Assembly (NCBI GenBank): GCA_023433445.1
Contig: JAEZCS010000194.1
Location: forward strand, 1-53,691
From: Pseudomonadota bacterium
Lineage (GTDB): Bacteria; Pseudomonadota; Alphaproteobacteria; Sphingomonadales; Sphingomonadaceae
DNA: 53,691 nucleotides
Direction: 5' to 3'
The translations under genes were made by a program, and so were the position numbers. The notes beneath the pieces are model-generated. The model saw only the letters and a program-made list of their open reading frames with translations, made no database searches and was not told the origin of the DNA. Positions 35,219 through 43,729 of this stretch are shown here, piece after piece. Within the stretch, counting starts at the first letter, position 1; every line of letters starts with the position of its first letter.

Positions 35219-36181
35219 TTACTCCGCCGCCATTGCTTCGAAGTCGGCTTCGGCCAGGAACTTCTCGACGTCCAGCGCCGCCATGCAGCCCATGCCAGCA
35301 GCAGTCACAGCCTGACGATAGATCTTGTCGCTGACGTCACCCGCGGCAAAAACGCCCGGGATGGAGGTTCGGGTCGTACCCGGCTCAACCAGCAGATAGC
35401 CGTCATCCATCGGCAGCTTGCCGGCGAACAATTCTGTCGCGGGCTGGTGGCCGATCGCGACGAACGCGCCGTCGGTTTCGATGTGTGAAGCCTTGCCGGT
35501 CACCGTATCGACCAGATCGACGCCAACAAGGCCCTCCGGACTGCCGCCGCCCACGAACCGCTCGATCTTCTGGTTCCAGAGCACCTTGATGTTGGGATGC
35601 GCAAACAACCGCTGCTGCAAGATTTTCTCAGCACGCAATGAATCGCGCCGGTGGATCAGCGTGACGTCATGGCTATGGTTGGTCAGGTACAGTGCTTCCT
35701 CGACGGCGGTATTGCCGCCTCCGATCACCACTACCTTCTTGCCGCGGTAGAAAAAGCCGTCGCAGGTGGCGCAAGCCGACACGCCCTTGCCCTGCAACTG
35801 CTGTTCGCCCTCAGTGCCCAGCCACTTGGCCTGCGCACCCGTCGCAATGACCAGCGAGTCCGCGAAATAACGCGTGCCGCTGTCGCCTGTCAGGCGAAAC
35901 GGCCGCTCCGAAAGATCGACGTCGACAATCTGGTCATACATCATCTGTGTGCCGACATGCTCGGCCTGCGCCTGCATCTGCTCCATCAGCCAGGGACCCT
36001 GGATCACGTCGCGAAAGCCGGGATAATTTTCCACGTCTGTCGTGATGGTCAGCTGCCCACCCGGCTGCATGCCCTGCACCACGATCGGCGCCAACCCTGC
36101 ACGCGCGCCATAGATAGCCGCGGACAGGCCAGCGGGCCCCGAACCGAGGATCAGCATGCGAGTGGAATGGGTAGCGGTCAT
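35219..36181 (-). CDS. trxB: Thioredoxin-disulfide reductase
   Basis: 320 residues. The FAD loop is LILGSGPAGLSAAIYGARAG, the redox disulfide is in SACATCDGFF (Cys-Ala-Thr-Cys), and the NADPH loop VVVIGGGNTAVEEALYL and GVFAAGDVSDKIYRQ at the end complete the low-molecular-weight TrxR type. It reduces thioredoxin with NADPH, which would also supply the msrC-type enzyme in this window. The ATG at 36181 has GGGGA about 7 nt upstream; the extension to 36259 has none. Confidence 0.95.
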   Translation of the reverse strand: MTATHSTRMLILGSGPAGLSAAIYGARAGLAPIVVQGMQPGGQLTITTDVENYPGFRDVIQGPWLMEQMQAQAEHVGTQMMYDQIVDVDLSERPFRLTGDSGTRYFADSLVIATGAQAKWLGTEGEQQLQGKGVSACATCDGFFYRGKKVVVIGGGNTAVEEALYLTNHSHDVTLIHRRDSLRAEKILQQRLFAHPNIKVLWNQKIERFVGGGSPEGLVGVDLVDTVTGKASHIETDGAFVAIGHQPATELFAGKLPMDDGYLLVEPGTTRTSIPGVFAAGDVSDKIYRQAVTAAGMGCMAALDVEKFLAEADFEAMAAE

Positions 36182-36348
36182 TGGATTCCCCAGCTCTTGG
36201 ATTCGTGTGTCGGGATGACATAGGCAGGACAGATCAACGCGCAAGCCTGACGACTGCATGGATTTACTTTGGCCCCGGGAAGCTCCGCCTCCGGCGCCCG
36301 TCAGTCCAGGACGTTGGGCAGATCCTCAAACGCCTTGCGCAGCGCCGC

Positions 36349-37038
36349 CTACCAGCTGTGCGAAAGCAGCTGGAACTCCTCATTATCCGCCTCGATGCGG
36401 GTTCTGACGCGAAAGTCGAACTGGTCACGCTCTATCACCGTCAGGTCCAGCGGCATGCCGACGGACAGGTTCGACCGGAGCGTCGAATCCATAGACACCA
36501 TCACAGCCTTGGTCGCATCTTCCAGCGTGGTGTCCCGTTTGATGATGCGGTCCAGGATCGGCTTGCCATATTTATGCTCGCCGATCTGGAAAAAGGGCGT
36601 GTCTTCGGTCGCCTCGATGAAATTTCCCGCCGAATAGATCAGATAGAGGCGTGGCTTGCCCCCGCGCCGTTGCCCCGCGAGCAGGATGGAGGCGTCCGCG
36701 CCTGAACCCTGCATCTCTATCGTGCTGCGATAATGCTGCTGCATCTCGCACATCGCATCGCCGACCAGTTGCGCCGCCCTGTGCATCGTCGCGCAATTGA
36801 GGATGCTTTCGACATCAGGATCAAACTGCGAATCCTTGATCGCGCGGCCCAACATCGTCTTGACGCCCTGCGTGATCGACAGGTTGCCCGAACACAGCAG
36901 GACAAACGCCCGCTCGCCTGGCACGCTGTAGGTGAAGCTTTTCCGAAAGCGGGCGATATTATCCATGCCCGCATTGGTGCGAGTGTCCGACAGCATGACC
37001 AGGCCCTGATCCACGCGTACCGCCACACAATAGGTCAT
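36349..37038 (-). CDS. Anbu-type proteasome-like peptidase, ended early by an amber codon
   Basis: 229 residues. The N-terminal nucleophile is Thr2 (MTYCV, Thr1 after Met removal), with Asp18 (SDTRTNAG) and Lys33 in FRK at the positions of the proteasome catalytic set. AGNFIEATEDTPFFQIGEHKYG is a conserved Anbu block. The frame stops at TAG 36349-36351, but the same frame then continues for 15 more codons reading AALRKAFEDLPNVLD to a TGA at 36301-36303; homologues usually have an ALR..F..LP end, so a sense codon appears to have become TAG. Anbu forms helical or ring assemblies; its substrate is unknown. It is the last gene of a four-gene operon. Confidence 0.9.
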   Translation of the reverse strand: MTYCVAVRVDQGLVMLSDTRTNAGMDNIARFRKSFTYSVPGERAFVLLCSGNLSITQGVKTMLGRAIKDSQFDPDVESILNCATMHRAAQLVGDAMCEMQQHYRSTIEMQGSGADASILLAGQRRGGKPRLYLIYSAGNFIEATEDTPFFQIGEHKYGKPILDRIIKRDTTLEDATKAVMVSMDSTLRSNLSVGMPLDLTVIERDQFDFRVRTRIEADNEEFQLLSHSW

Positions 37039-37062
37039 AGCCCAACGGGCTCCTATATTCGT

Positions 37063-37935
37063 TCAACCCTGCGGGATGGCTGTCTGAAGGCTTTGCTGCT
37101 GCTGGCGTTGCAACTGCCTTTCTTCCACCCCTTCCTCCGCCTGCGCGATCCGCACGTCCGCGTCAATCCACATCTCGCCAGCCGCCGTTACTGATCCCCT
37201 GATCGGCGCCGCAGCATCGGCATCCAACCCGGACGCGAGCCGCAAATAGCGCTCTGTCACACATACCCGGTTGGACGGATCGAAGCCGACCCACCCCAGG
37301 TCCGGCACCAAAGCCTCCACCCAGGCATGGGTTTCATGCAGGGCGACACCGCCCTCCGCCAGCAGATATCCAGTAACGTAGCGCGCCGGGATACCCAATG
37401 TCCGCGCGGCGGCGATGAATATCTGCGCATGATCCTGACATACCCCTGCCCCCAATGCGAACGACTCCGCCGCCGTCGTGGCCGAAAATGTCACGCCGCT
37501 GCGATAAGCGACAGCATCACTGACTGCCGCCGACAGAGCGTGCAGCCGTGCCAGCGGCCCATCTTGGTCTGGCAGGGAAAGCGCCATGGCGCGGATCGCT
37601 TCGGAAGCGCGGGTAAGCGGCGTGTCCCGCAGGAAATAGGCAGCCGGCACGCCTCGACCGACAGTGCCCGACACGCCGCTCGTATCCTTGGTTTCGACCA
37701 ATCCCTCAGCGACGATCGAAGCGTCTTCCAGCCGATCATGGCGTATCCAGACGGCCTCCATCTCGCCGAAGCTATTGGGGCGGAACGCCTCGACCGGCTC
37801 GTCATTCACACTGACCCGCCAATCCAGCACCTTCTGCGACGCCGTATCGATCGGCACCAGCTTCAGGCGCATCGCAACGCGGCCCGCCGCCGCTGCGTAG
37901 CGATAGGTCGTCTGATGACGCACCAGCAGTTTCAC
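37063..37935 (-). CDS. Transglutaminase-like cysteine protease
   Basis: 290 residues. The catalytic Cys is in ALGAGVCQDHAQIFIAAARTLG, His in HETHAWVEALVP and Asp in GFDPSN, the usual transglutaminase-like triad; the N-terminal MKLLVRHQTTYRY is the bacterial Tgase N domain. GTG at 37935 has AAGGAG about 12 nt before it; an ATG at 37986 would overlap the previous gene by 35 nt. It has the same partners as in other bacteria: alpha-E and ATP-grasp genes upstream, Anbu 24 nt downstream. It may process a peptide made by those genes (inference). Confidence 0.9.
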   Translation of the reverse strand: MKLLVRHQTTYRYAAAAGRVAMRLKLVPIDTASQKVLDWRVSVNDEPVEAFRPNSFGEMEAVWIRHDRLEDASIVAEGLVETKDTSGVSGTVGRGVPAAYFLRDTPLTRASEAIRAMALSLPDQDGPLARLHALSAAVSDAVAYRSGVTFSATTAAESFALGAGVCQDHAQIFIAAARTLGIPARYVTGYLLAEGGVALHETHAWVEALVPDLGWVGFDPSNRVCVTERYLRLASGLDADAAAPIRGSVTAAGEMWIDADVRIAQAEEGVEERQLQRQQQQSLQTAIPQG

Positions 37936-37951
37936 GGCGTGCGGCGCTCCT

Positions 37952-38884
37952 TCATCCGAAATGATAGGTCTGGGCGATCTCCGCACCCAGTTGATTGGTC
38001 ATCTTCAACCCACCCTGCACCGTTTCGTGCAGGCCAACACGGAAAATCTCCCCGCTGTCCAGTTGTTCCAGGTCGTTCACCATCTGGCGCACGGTCTCAT
38101 GGCAAGTGCCCCGGCCATTATGCCATCCCGCCAACCGGTTGAGCCGATAAGCAAGCTGGTCGTAACAATAGGCAACGCTGCGCGGAAACAGCCGGTTCAG
38201 CATCAGGAAATCCGTGATCTGCCAGGGCGTATAGGTACCGCCATAGACATGATGGTAGGCCCGTGCCCCCGACAAGGCATAGAGCACCGAGGTCCATTGA
38301 TAATGATCGCGGTTGCCGCCGATAACCTCGGTTTCCGGCAGCAGCACATAATATTTGACGTCCAACAGCCGCAACGTCATCTGCGCCCGTTCCAGCGCCG
38401 CCCCCGCCCGCAGGAAATCATGTCCTTCATTGCGCAGCTGTCCCGAATGAGCCGCACCGCGGAAAGTCATCACTCGGGTCTTCACCCAGTCGATCAGAGC
38501 GGGAAGCTGCTGCCGCGCCTCACCCAAGTCATAACTGTCGAGCTTGCGCCACCCTTCATTCAGCGCTTCCCACATATCCTGGGTCAGCATGGTCCGCGCT
38601 GATTTCGCATTGGCCCGCGCCCTCAGCAGGCAGGAGCGTATCGAGCTCGGATTATCCAGGTCCAGCATCAGATAGGCGACAGCGTCACTTTCCGTAACCT
38701 GCACGCCCTCAGGAAATCGGCCCCCGACCCCGGTCGCGCGAACAACCGAACGCCACTCGTCCCTGTGGTGCGCGCCCGGCAGGATCGCCATACGCTGCCC
38801 CATCGTCAGCAGCCGCGCCGTAGCCTCCGCCCGCTCCATGTAGCGCGCCATCCAGTAGAGATTTTCCGCGGTGCGGCTCAGCAT
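37952..38884 (-). CDS. Alpha-E domain protein (DUF403)
   Basis: 310 residues, nearly all helical, beginning MLSRTAENLYWMARYMERAEATARLL, the hallmark start of alpha-E proteins (quoted in part). WTSVLYALSGARAYHH and FPRSVAYCYDQL are further family blocks. The protein always travels with the circularly permuted ATP-grasp gene, and the pair is predicted to make or attach a peptide tag. Biochemical function is unproven. It lies 16 nt upstream of the transglutaminase start and 148 nt downstream of the ATP-grasp stop, with a palindrome between. Confidence 0.92.
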   Translation of the reverse strand: MLSRTAENLYWMARYMERAEATARLLTMGQRMAILPGAHHRDEWRSVVRATGVGGRFPEGVQVTESDAVAYLMLDLDNPSSIRSCLLRARANAKSARTMLTQDMWEALNEGWRKLDSYDLGEARQQLPALIDWVKTRVMTFRGAAHSGQLRNEGHDFLRAGAALERAQMTLRLLDVKYYVLLPETEVIGGNRDHYQWTSVLYALSGARAYHHVYGGTYTPWQITDFLMLNRLFPRSVAYCYDQLAYRLNRLAGWHNGRGTCHETVRQMVNDLEQLDSGEIFRVGLHETVQGGLKMTNQLGAEIAQTYHFG

Positions 38885-38923
38885 GGGCCCGACCTCCTAT
38901 TGCCCGTCGCCCCACCAGTCTCC

Positions 38924-39002
38924 GTCATCCCGGCGAACGCTGGGATCTCAGGTGAGGGGGCACCGCGCAGGCTCAAGGGATCCCAGCGTTCGCCGGGATG
39001 AC
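38924..39002. repeat. Perfect inverted repeat (24-bp arms) inside the ATP-grasp operon
   Basis: Left arm 38924-38947 and right arm 38979-39002 are exact reverse complements over 24 bp, separated by a 31-nt loop. The arm begins GTCATCCCGGCGAACGCTGG. This is the well-known sphingomonad-type GTCATCCC...GGGATGAC palindrome. It sits in the 148-nt gap between the ATP-grasp and alpha-E genes, so it would form a strong hairpin in the operon mRNA. It may be a REP-like mobile repeat, an mRNA stabiliser or an attenuator. Confidence 0.88.
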
Positions 39003-39032
39003 AACAGCGGCAAGATACGCGCAAGCTCACCA

Positions 39033-40442
39033 TCAATCCTGCAACACCCATGTATCCTTCACCCCACCCCCCTGACTGGAGTTCACCACCAGCGACCCCT
39101 CGGTCAGCGCCACGCGGGTAAGCCCGCCGGGCACCAGCCGGATCTGCTTGCCCACCAGGCAATAGGGCCGAAAATCAGCGTGCCGCCCAACGACCGAAGC
39201 GGGCCCAAGCGTCGGCACGGTGGACAGATCAAGCGTGGGCTGTGCGATAAACTCGCCCGGATTAGCCCTGATCCGGTCAGCGTAGGCCGCGATTTCCGCA
39301 GTTGTCGATTTGGGCCCGATCAGCATCCCATAGCCGCCCGACCCATGCACCTCTTTCGCCACCAGCTCGTGCAGATGCTCCAGCACATAGGCGCATTCAT
39401 CAGGCTTACCGCACTGCCATGTCTGGATATTGTCCAGGATCGGCTGCTCACCCAGGTAAAATCGGATCATCTCCGGCACATAGATATAGACCGCCTTGTC
39501 GTCCGCGATCCCTGCCCCCGGTGCCGATGCCAGCGTCACCCCGCCATTGCGATACACGTTGAAGATGCCCGGAATCCCCAACATGCTGTCAGGCCGGAAC
39601 ACCAGCGGGTCCAGATATTCGTCATCGATCCGGCGGTAGATGACGTCGACCTGCTTGGGACCAAGCGTCGTCTTCATCCACACCCGCTCCTCGTCGACGA
39701 AGAGGTCAGCGGGCTCCACCAGCTCGACGCCCATCAGGTCGGCGAGGAAGCTATGCTCATAATAGGCGCTGTTGAGCGAGCCTGGCGTCAACACCACCAC
39801 CACGGGGTCGCCCTTGCATGCTGGCGGCGCGACCTCCTTCAGGCTTTTCAGCAGCTCGGCGGGATAATCATCCACCGGCGCCACCAGCCCCTGCGCGAAC
39901 AGCTCTGGGAACATGCGCGTCATGATTTCGCGATTTTCGAGCATGTAGGACACACCCGACGGCGTCCGGCAATTATCCTCCAGCACTTCGAACCGCGACG
40001 GGCCGGTTCGCACGATGTCGATCCCGACAATGTGGCTGTACACCTTCCCAGGCGGCGTAAAGTCGGCCATCTCAGCGAGATAGGCGCTGTTCTGGTAGAT
40101 GATGTCAGCGGGCATGATCCCCGCCTTCACGATTTCGCCGCGATGATAGACGTCGTGCAGGAAAGCATTGAGCGCCCGTGCCCGCTGCCTTATGCCCCGG
40201 TCCAGCACCCGCCATTCCTGCGCGGTGAATATACGTGGCAGCAGATCGAACGGGATCAGCCGCTCTGGATCGCCCCCTTCGCCGTAGACCGCGAAAGTGA
40301 TTCCGATCCGCCTGAAGATCGCTTCGGCCTCATCCAGTCGCCGGTTCAGGCCCGCTATCCCTGTTCGCTCCACCCAATTCTGCACCTCGGCATAGCAAGG
40401 CCGTATCGAACCATCCGGCTCAAACATTTCGTGGAAGGGCAA
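39033..40442 (-). CDS. Circularly permuted ATP-grasp peptide ligase (DUF404/407)
   Basis: 469 residues. RVLDRGIRQRARALNAFLHD and FRPDSMLGIPGIFNVYRNG are conserved blocks of the type-2 circularly permuted ATP-grasp family, and SRFEVLEDNCRTPSGVSYML is another. Members are predicted to ligate amino acids into short peptides or tags together with alpha-E proteins. The best start is TTG at 40442, because GGGAGG lies 9 nt before it and the protein then begins MPFHEMFEPDG as in relatives; the longer TTG at 40466 lacks this. First gene of the alpha-E/transglutaminase/Anbu operon. Confidence 0.92.
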   Translation of the reverse strand: MPFHEMFEPDGSIRPCYAEVQNWVERTGIAGLNRRLDEAEAIFRRIGITFAVYGEGGDPERLIPFDLLPRIFTAQEWRVLDRGIRQRARALNAFLHDVYHRGEIVKAGIMPADIIYQNSAYLAEMADFTPPGKVYSHIVGIDIVRTGPSRFEVLEDNCRTPSGVSYMLENREIMTRMFPELFAQGLVAPVDDYPAELLKSLKEVAPPACKGDPVVVVLTPGSLNSAYYEHSFLADLMGVELVEPADLFVDEERVWMKTTLGPKQVDVIYRRIDDEYLDPLVFRPDSMLGIPGIFNVYRNGGVTLASAPGAGIADDKAVYIYVPEMIRFYLGEQPILDNIQTWQCGKPDECAYVLEHLHELVAKEVHGSGGYGMLIGPKSTTAEIAAYADRIRANPGEFIAQPTLDLSTVPTLGPASVVGRHADFRPYCLVGKQIRLVPGGLTRVALTEGSLVVNSSQGGGVKDTWVLQD

Positions 40443-40610
40443 AGCGTCGATCCTCCCTCGGGCCAAGCCCGGTTGTGCGTTGCAACATTAGTGCAACGTG
40501 CCCGAGCGATTGCAAGCGCAAAAAGTGCCCCAGCCGCCCGGTCGGATAGATTTTTGTTGAATGCTCCCCACCCTGCCCAACAGAAATTGCGCGTGTCGAA
40601 GCAAACCCCG

Positions 40611-40638
40611 TTGACCCCATTAGCGCCTCTGCTTATAG
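40611..40638 (+). promoter_or_regulatory. Likely sigma-70 promoter of tRNA-Met
   Basis: TTGACC (40611-40616) and TTATAG (40633-40638) are separated by 16 nt and lie 40 nt upstream of the tRNA. This is in the 235-nt gap 40443-40677, in which no gene is visible. The -35 is one base from consensus; the -10 is weaker. Confidence 0.55.
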
Positions 40639-40677
40639 CGCGCCCACCGCAGGGGCACCGCCCCGCGCAGCCCATGG

Positions 40678-40754
40678 GGCGGAGTAGCTCAGCTGGTTAG
40701 AGCAGCGGAATCATAATCCGCGTGTCGGGGGTTCAAGTCCCTCCTCCGCTACCA
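40678..40754 (+). tRNA. tRNA-Met (CAT anticodon)
   Basis: 77 nt with encoded CCA. The acceptor stem GGCGGAG pairs with CTCCGCT (one G-T), the D arm has AGCTCAGCTGGTTAGAGC, and the anticodon stem-loop is CGGAATCATAATCCG with CAT, followed by the T arm GGGGGTTCAAGTCCC. The body matches elongator Met tRNA of alphaproteobacteria rather than initiator or the lysidine-modified Ile tRNA. It stands alone, with a promoter-like signal upstream. Confidence 0.95.
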
Positions 40755-40785
40755 TATTTCAATTTCGACAGACGAATGGGCAGGA

Positions 40786-40932
40786 TCAGCCGATCGCATG
40801 GGCGGCCAGCTTCTTGTAAAACGTCACCCATGCCTCATGCACCTTTCGAATATGCGGGTTGTCCGCACGCGCGGCCAGATACTGATTGCGCTCCGCCAAC
40901 TGTTCGAAACGCGCCTGTTCATTCACATTCAT
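40786..40932 (-). CDS. Small conserved-looking protein, 48 residues
   Basis: An ATG at 40932 opens a 48-codon frame ending at TGA 40786-40788. The product is polar and helical, beginning MNVNEQARFEQLAERNQYLA and ending FYKKLAAHAIG. It has no signal peptide, membrane segment or Cys. Codon use is ordinary for this genome, and the protein composition looks natural rather than antisense. The ribosome site is weak (GGGAACC). It lies in the 350-nt gap between tRNA-Met and the PilZ gene; I know no function. The remaining gap 40933-41104 shows only a small 7-bp stem. Confidence 0.55.
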   Translation of the reverse strand: MNVNEQARFEQLAERNQYLAARADNPHIRKVHEAWVTFYKKLAAHAIG

Positions 40933-41104
40933 GGTTTACGAATGGTTCCCGTCAGCTTTGAAGCGCAGGAAAGCCCTGGAAGCGGGAAAAGTTCAACGAA
41001 ATGAAGGTTAACGCCGTTAGCGGGCCCGTTACGTGCGGTGAACGGCGCCAGGACCGCGATTGCTGCATCGCAACTCGCTGATCCGGCTTGCGTATCGAGT
41101 ATTT

Positions 41105-41629
41105 TTACAGACTGCTTTGCACCAGCGAAAACGCATGCGAGAGCAATCGATAGACCTCGGTGGCTGCAAAGCCCGCTACACCAAGGGCGAGGAACAGGAA
41201 TACCCCATATTGGAACACCGCTGACCATCGCCGGCTATTTTCGAGCTGGCGCGCGATCCGGGCGTCCGCCTCGATCCGCGATTGGGAACGGCGTTCATAG
41301 GACGTGTCGGTATCACTGGCAGACTTGGGCCGCGAGGCTAGGCGCGGCTCGTTGATTATCGCCGCTACGTCCAGCCTGCCCTGCGCCTGGATTCCGAAGA
41401 ATCGCTCCTTTCGCCAGACAACGCGCCCGACGATAGTCTGCTTGCCCCGCCTGATTTCGATATAGGTGCCACGGCTGGGGGCGTCATCGCAGGCCAACAG
41501 CGCGCCCCCGGACGACAAATTGTGGATGACCACCTCGACCCAGCTTGGGCCAGTGTTCATCCGTGCCGGGATCAACACCGGCTGGCGTGCCTCGCGGGGC
41601 TTATATCCGATCTGTAACGACTTGAGCAC
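41105..41629 (-). CDS. PilZ-domain protein with a C-terminal membrane anchor
   Basis: 174 residues from a GTG at 41629. The N-terminal part has a basic cluster KPREARQP (residues 10-17) and NLSSGGALL (37-45), the two halves of the c-di-GMP site, though the first is RxxR rather than the clean RxxxR and the second has Asn for the usual Asp. The segment from about 145 to 165 (FQYGVFLFLALGVAGFAAT) is one membrane helix near the C-terminus. It may sense c-di-GMP at the membrane. The frame opens back to 41710 with no better start. Confidence 0.82.
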   Translation of the reverse strand: MLKSLQIGYKPREARQPVLIPARMNTGPSWVEVVIHNLSSGGALLACDDAPSRGTYIEIRRGKQTIVGRVVWRKERFFGIQAQGRLDVAAIINEPRLASRPKSASDTDTSYERRSQSRIEADARIARQLENSRRWSAVFQYGVFLFLALGVAGFAATEVYRLLSHAFSLVQSSL

Positions 41630-41740
41630 CCGACAGCCCCTTATAGCCCGATGCCTGATAAGCGAATATAGTGAACAGAAATCTAACGATAAAAGGCGCG
41701 CGGAGAGCACGTCAAATCTGGGCAGGGTCGGCTCAACCTC

Positions 41741-43639
41741 TCAGATTTCCAGTTGCGATCCCAATTCGACAACGCGGTTCGTTGGCAGCTTGAAGTAGGC
41801 CATTGGACTTTCCGCGTTGCGCACCATCCACGCGAACAGGCGCTCGCGCCACATGGCCATGGTGGGCCGGGATGAAGGCACCAGCGTCTCTCTGCTCAGG
41901 AAATAGCTGGTGTCCGCAACGCCGATCGGTCCCCCACAGTCGCGCACCGCCTTCATCGCGGCGGGAACATCGACATTTTCCATGAAGCCGTGCCGCAGGA
42001 TCAGGCGATAAAAGCCCGCGCCATGATCTTCCGCACTCGTGCGCCCGTCATAGGGCAGATGCGGAACATCTTCGGTTCGCACCGTCAGGATGATGTTGCG
42101 CTCATGCAGGATGCGATTGTGCTTCACATTATGCAGCAGCGCTGGCGGAACCCCCTCGGCCGTTGAGGACAGGAAGATCGCGGTCCCCGGCACCCGCTTC
42201 AATGACGCGCCTGCGGACTTGATGAAAAGCTCCAGGTCCATGGCGTCTTCCAGCAAATAGCGCCGCATGATCCGCCGTCCCGTCGCCCAGGTGGTGAGCA
42301 CCACGAACGATACGCCTGCAACGAGCAGCGGGAACCATCCCCCATCCGGGATCTTCGTCGCGTTCGAAAGGAAATAGGCGCCATCCACGATCAGGAACAG
42401 CCCGACGACCAGCCCTGCCGCCATGGGGTTCCAACGCCACACGCTGAAGGTCAGCACCGCCATCAGGCAGGTGGTGATGACCATCGTGCCCGTCACCGCG
42501 ATGCCATAGGCTGCCGCCAGATTGCTTGAGCTGCCAAAGCCCAGAACCAGCATGATGACCAGCGCGAGCAGCGTCCAGTTGATGAGCGGCACATAAACCT
42601 GCCCCGCCGTCGAAGCGCTGGTATGCAATATCCGCAGGCGCGGCAGGAATCCCAGCTGCACCGCCTGCCGCGTCACCGAAAACGCACCCGATATCACCGC
42701 CTGGCTAGCAATCACGGTCGCCATCGTCGCGAGTATGACCAGTGGCAATCTGGCCCATTCGGGAGCCATCAGGAAGAATGGATTTTGCGCCGCCGCAGGC
42801 TCATCCAGCAGCAGCGCTCCCTGCCCAAGATAATTGAGCATCAGGCACGGGAACGCCGCGTACAGCCAGGCGATGCTGATCGCCTTGCGCCCGAAATGCC
42901 CCATGTCGGCATAGAGCGCCTCCGCGCCCGTTACCGCCAACACGACTGACCCCAACGCCAGAAATGCGAGCTTCGGATCGATGACGAAAAAGTGCAGTGC
43001 CCACCAGGGATTGACGATCGCCAGGATTTCCGGATGTCGCCAAATATTGGCGGCGCCAAGGATGGCGAGCACCAGAAAATAGATCACCATGATCGGCCCG
43101 AACAGCGCGCCGACTCGCGCCGTCCCGATGCTCTGGATCACGAACAGCGCGATCAGGATCAAGATCGCTGTCGGCAGCACCAGCGGCGTCAGCCCCGCCT
43201 GTACGACCGTGAGGCCCTCGACGGCCGACAACACCGACACCGCCGGGGTGATGATCGCGTCGCCATAGAATAACGCCGTGGCGAGCACGCCAAGGGCAGC
43301 GATCGTCGGCGACCAGCGCGTCTCGCCCATCCGTCGTCCGATCAACGCCAGCAGCGCCATGCTGCCACCCTCGCCATTATTGTCGGCCCGCAGGATGATG
43401 AACACATATTTGACCGTGACGACCAGCGTCATGGTCCAGAAGATCAAGGAGAGCACGCCATAGATATGGACCGGATCGACCGCCAGCGGGTGGTGGCCAA
43501 CGAAGGTCTCCTTCAACGCGTAGAGCGGCGAGGTCCCGATGTCGCCGAACACCACCCCCAGCGCCCCGAGCGCGAGTCCGGGCACCGGACCATGCGCCGT
43601 TTGTCCCTCCGCGCTCACCGGAAAGTGCTTGTCAGCCAT
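41741..43639 (-). CDS. kup: Low-affinity potassium transport protein Kup
   Basis: 632 residues, about 12 membrane segments. The N-terminal LGALGVVFGDIGTSPLYALKE is the K-transporter family signature, followed by NNGEGGSMALLALI and SAVEGL. The C-terminal cytoplasmic domain (PGTAIFLSSTAEGVPPALLHN) also fits. It imports K+ with protons. The ATG at 43639 has a pyrimidine-rich run directly upstream (TTTTTTTCCTT) rather than a close Shine-Dalgarno sequence; GTGGGG lies about 12 nt away. Confidence 0.95.
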   Translation of the reverse strand: MADKHFPVSAEGQTAHGPVPGLALGALGVVFGDIGTSPLYALKETFVGHHPLAVDPVHIYGVLSLIFWTMTLVVTVKYVFIILRADNNGEGGSMALLALIGRRMGETRWSPTIAALGVLATALFYGDAIITPAVSVLSAVEGLTVVQAGLTPLVLPTAILILIALFVIQSIGTARVGALFGPIMVIYFLVLAILGAANIWRHPEILAIVNPWWALHFFVIDPKLAFLALGSVVLAVTGAEALYADMGHFGRKAISIAWLYAAFPCLMLNYLGQGALLLDEPAAAQNPFFLMAPEWARLPLVILATMATVIASQAVISGAFSVTRQAVQLGFLPRLRILHTSASTAGQVYVPLINWTLLALVIMLVLGFGSSSNLAAAYGIAVTGTMVITTCLMAVLTFSVWRWNPMAAGLVVGLFLIVDGAYFLSNATKIPDGGWFPLLVAGVSFVVLTTWATGRRIMRRYLLEDAMDLELFIKSAGASLKRVPGTAIFLSSTAEGVPPALLHNVKHNRILHERNIILTVRTEDVPHLPYDGRTSAEDHGAGFYRLILRHGFMENVDVPAAMKAVRDCGGPIGVADTSYFLSRETLVPSSRPTMAMWRERLFAWMVRNAESPMAYFKLPTNRVVELGSQLEI

Positions 43640-43723
43640 AAGGAAAAAAACCCCACACTTGGCGATCGCCTATGCCACAACCTGGGACCGCAACGCCATG
43701 GGGGACATATGGCCGCAAACATT

Positions 43724-43729
43724 TATAAT
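43724..43729 (+). promoter_or_regulatory. Possible -10 element upstream of the FAD oxidoreductase
   Basis: An exact TATAAT occurs in the 188-nt divergent gap 43640-43827, about 100 nt before the oxidoreductase start. No convincing -35 is found 17 nt upstream. In such GC-rich DNA an exact match is notable but may be chance. Confidence 0.3.

Noticed and set aside
38871..40700. 609-codon plus-strand frame
   Set aside because: It lies antisense to the circularly permuted ATP-grasp gene and through the palindrome; composition is typical of shadow frames in GC-rich DNA.
40678..40754. Reading the CAT-anticodon tRNA as the lysidine Ile tRNA or initiator Met tRNA
   Set aside because: The body, with a G1-U72 wobble pair and the GCGGAATCATAATCCGC anticodon arm, fits elongator Met tRNA; the initiator would have a mismatch at position 1-72 and three G-C pairs at the base of the anticodon stem.
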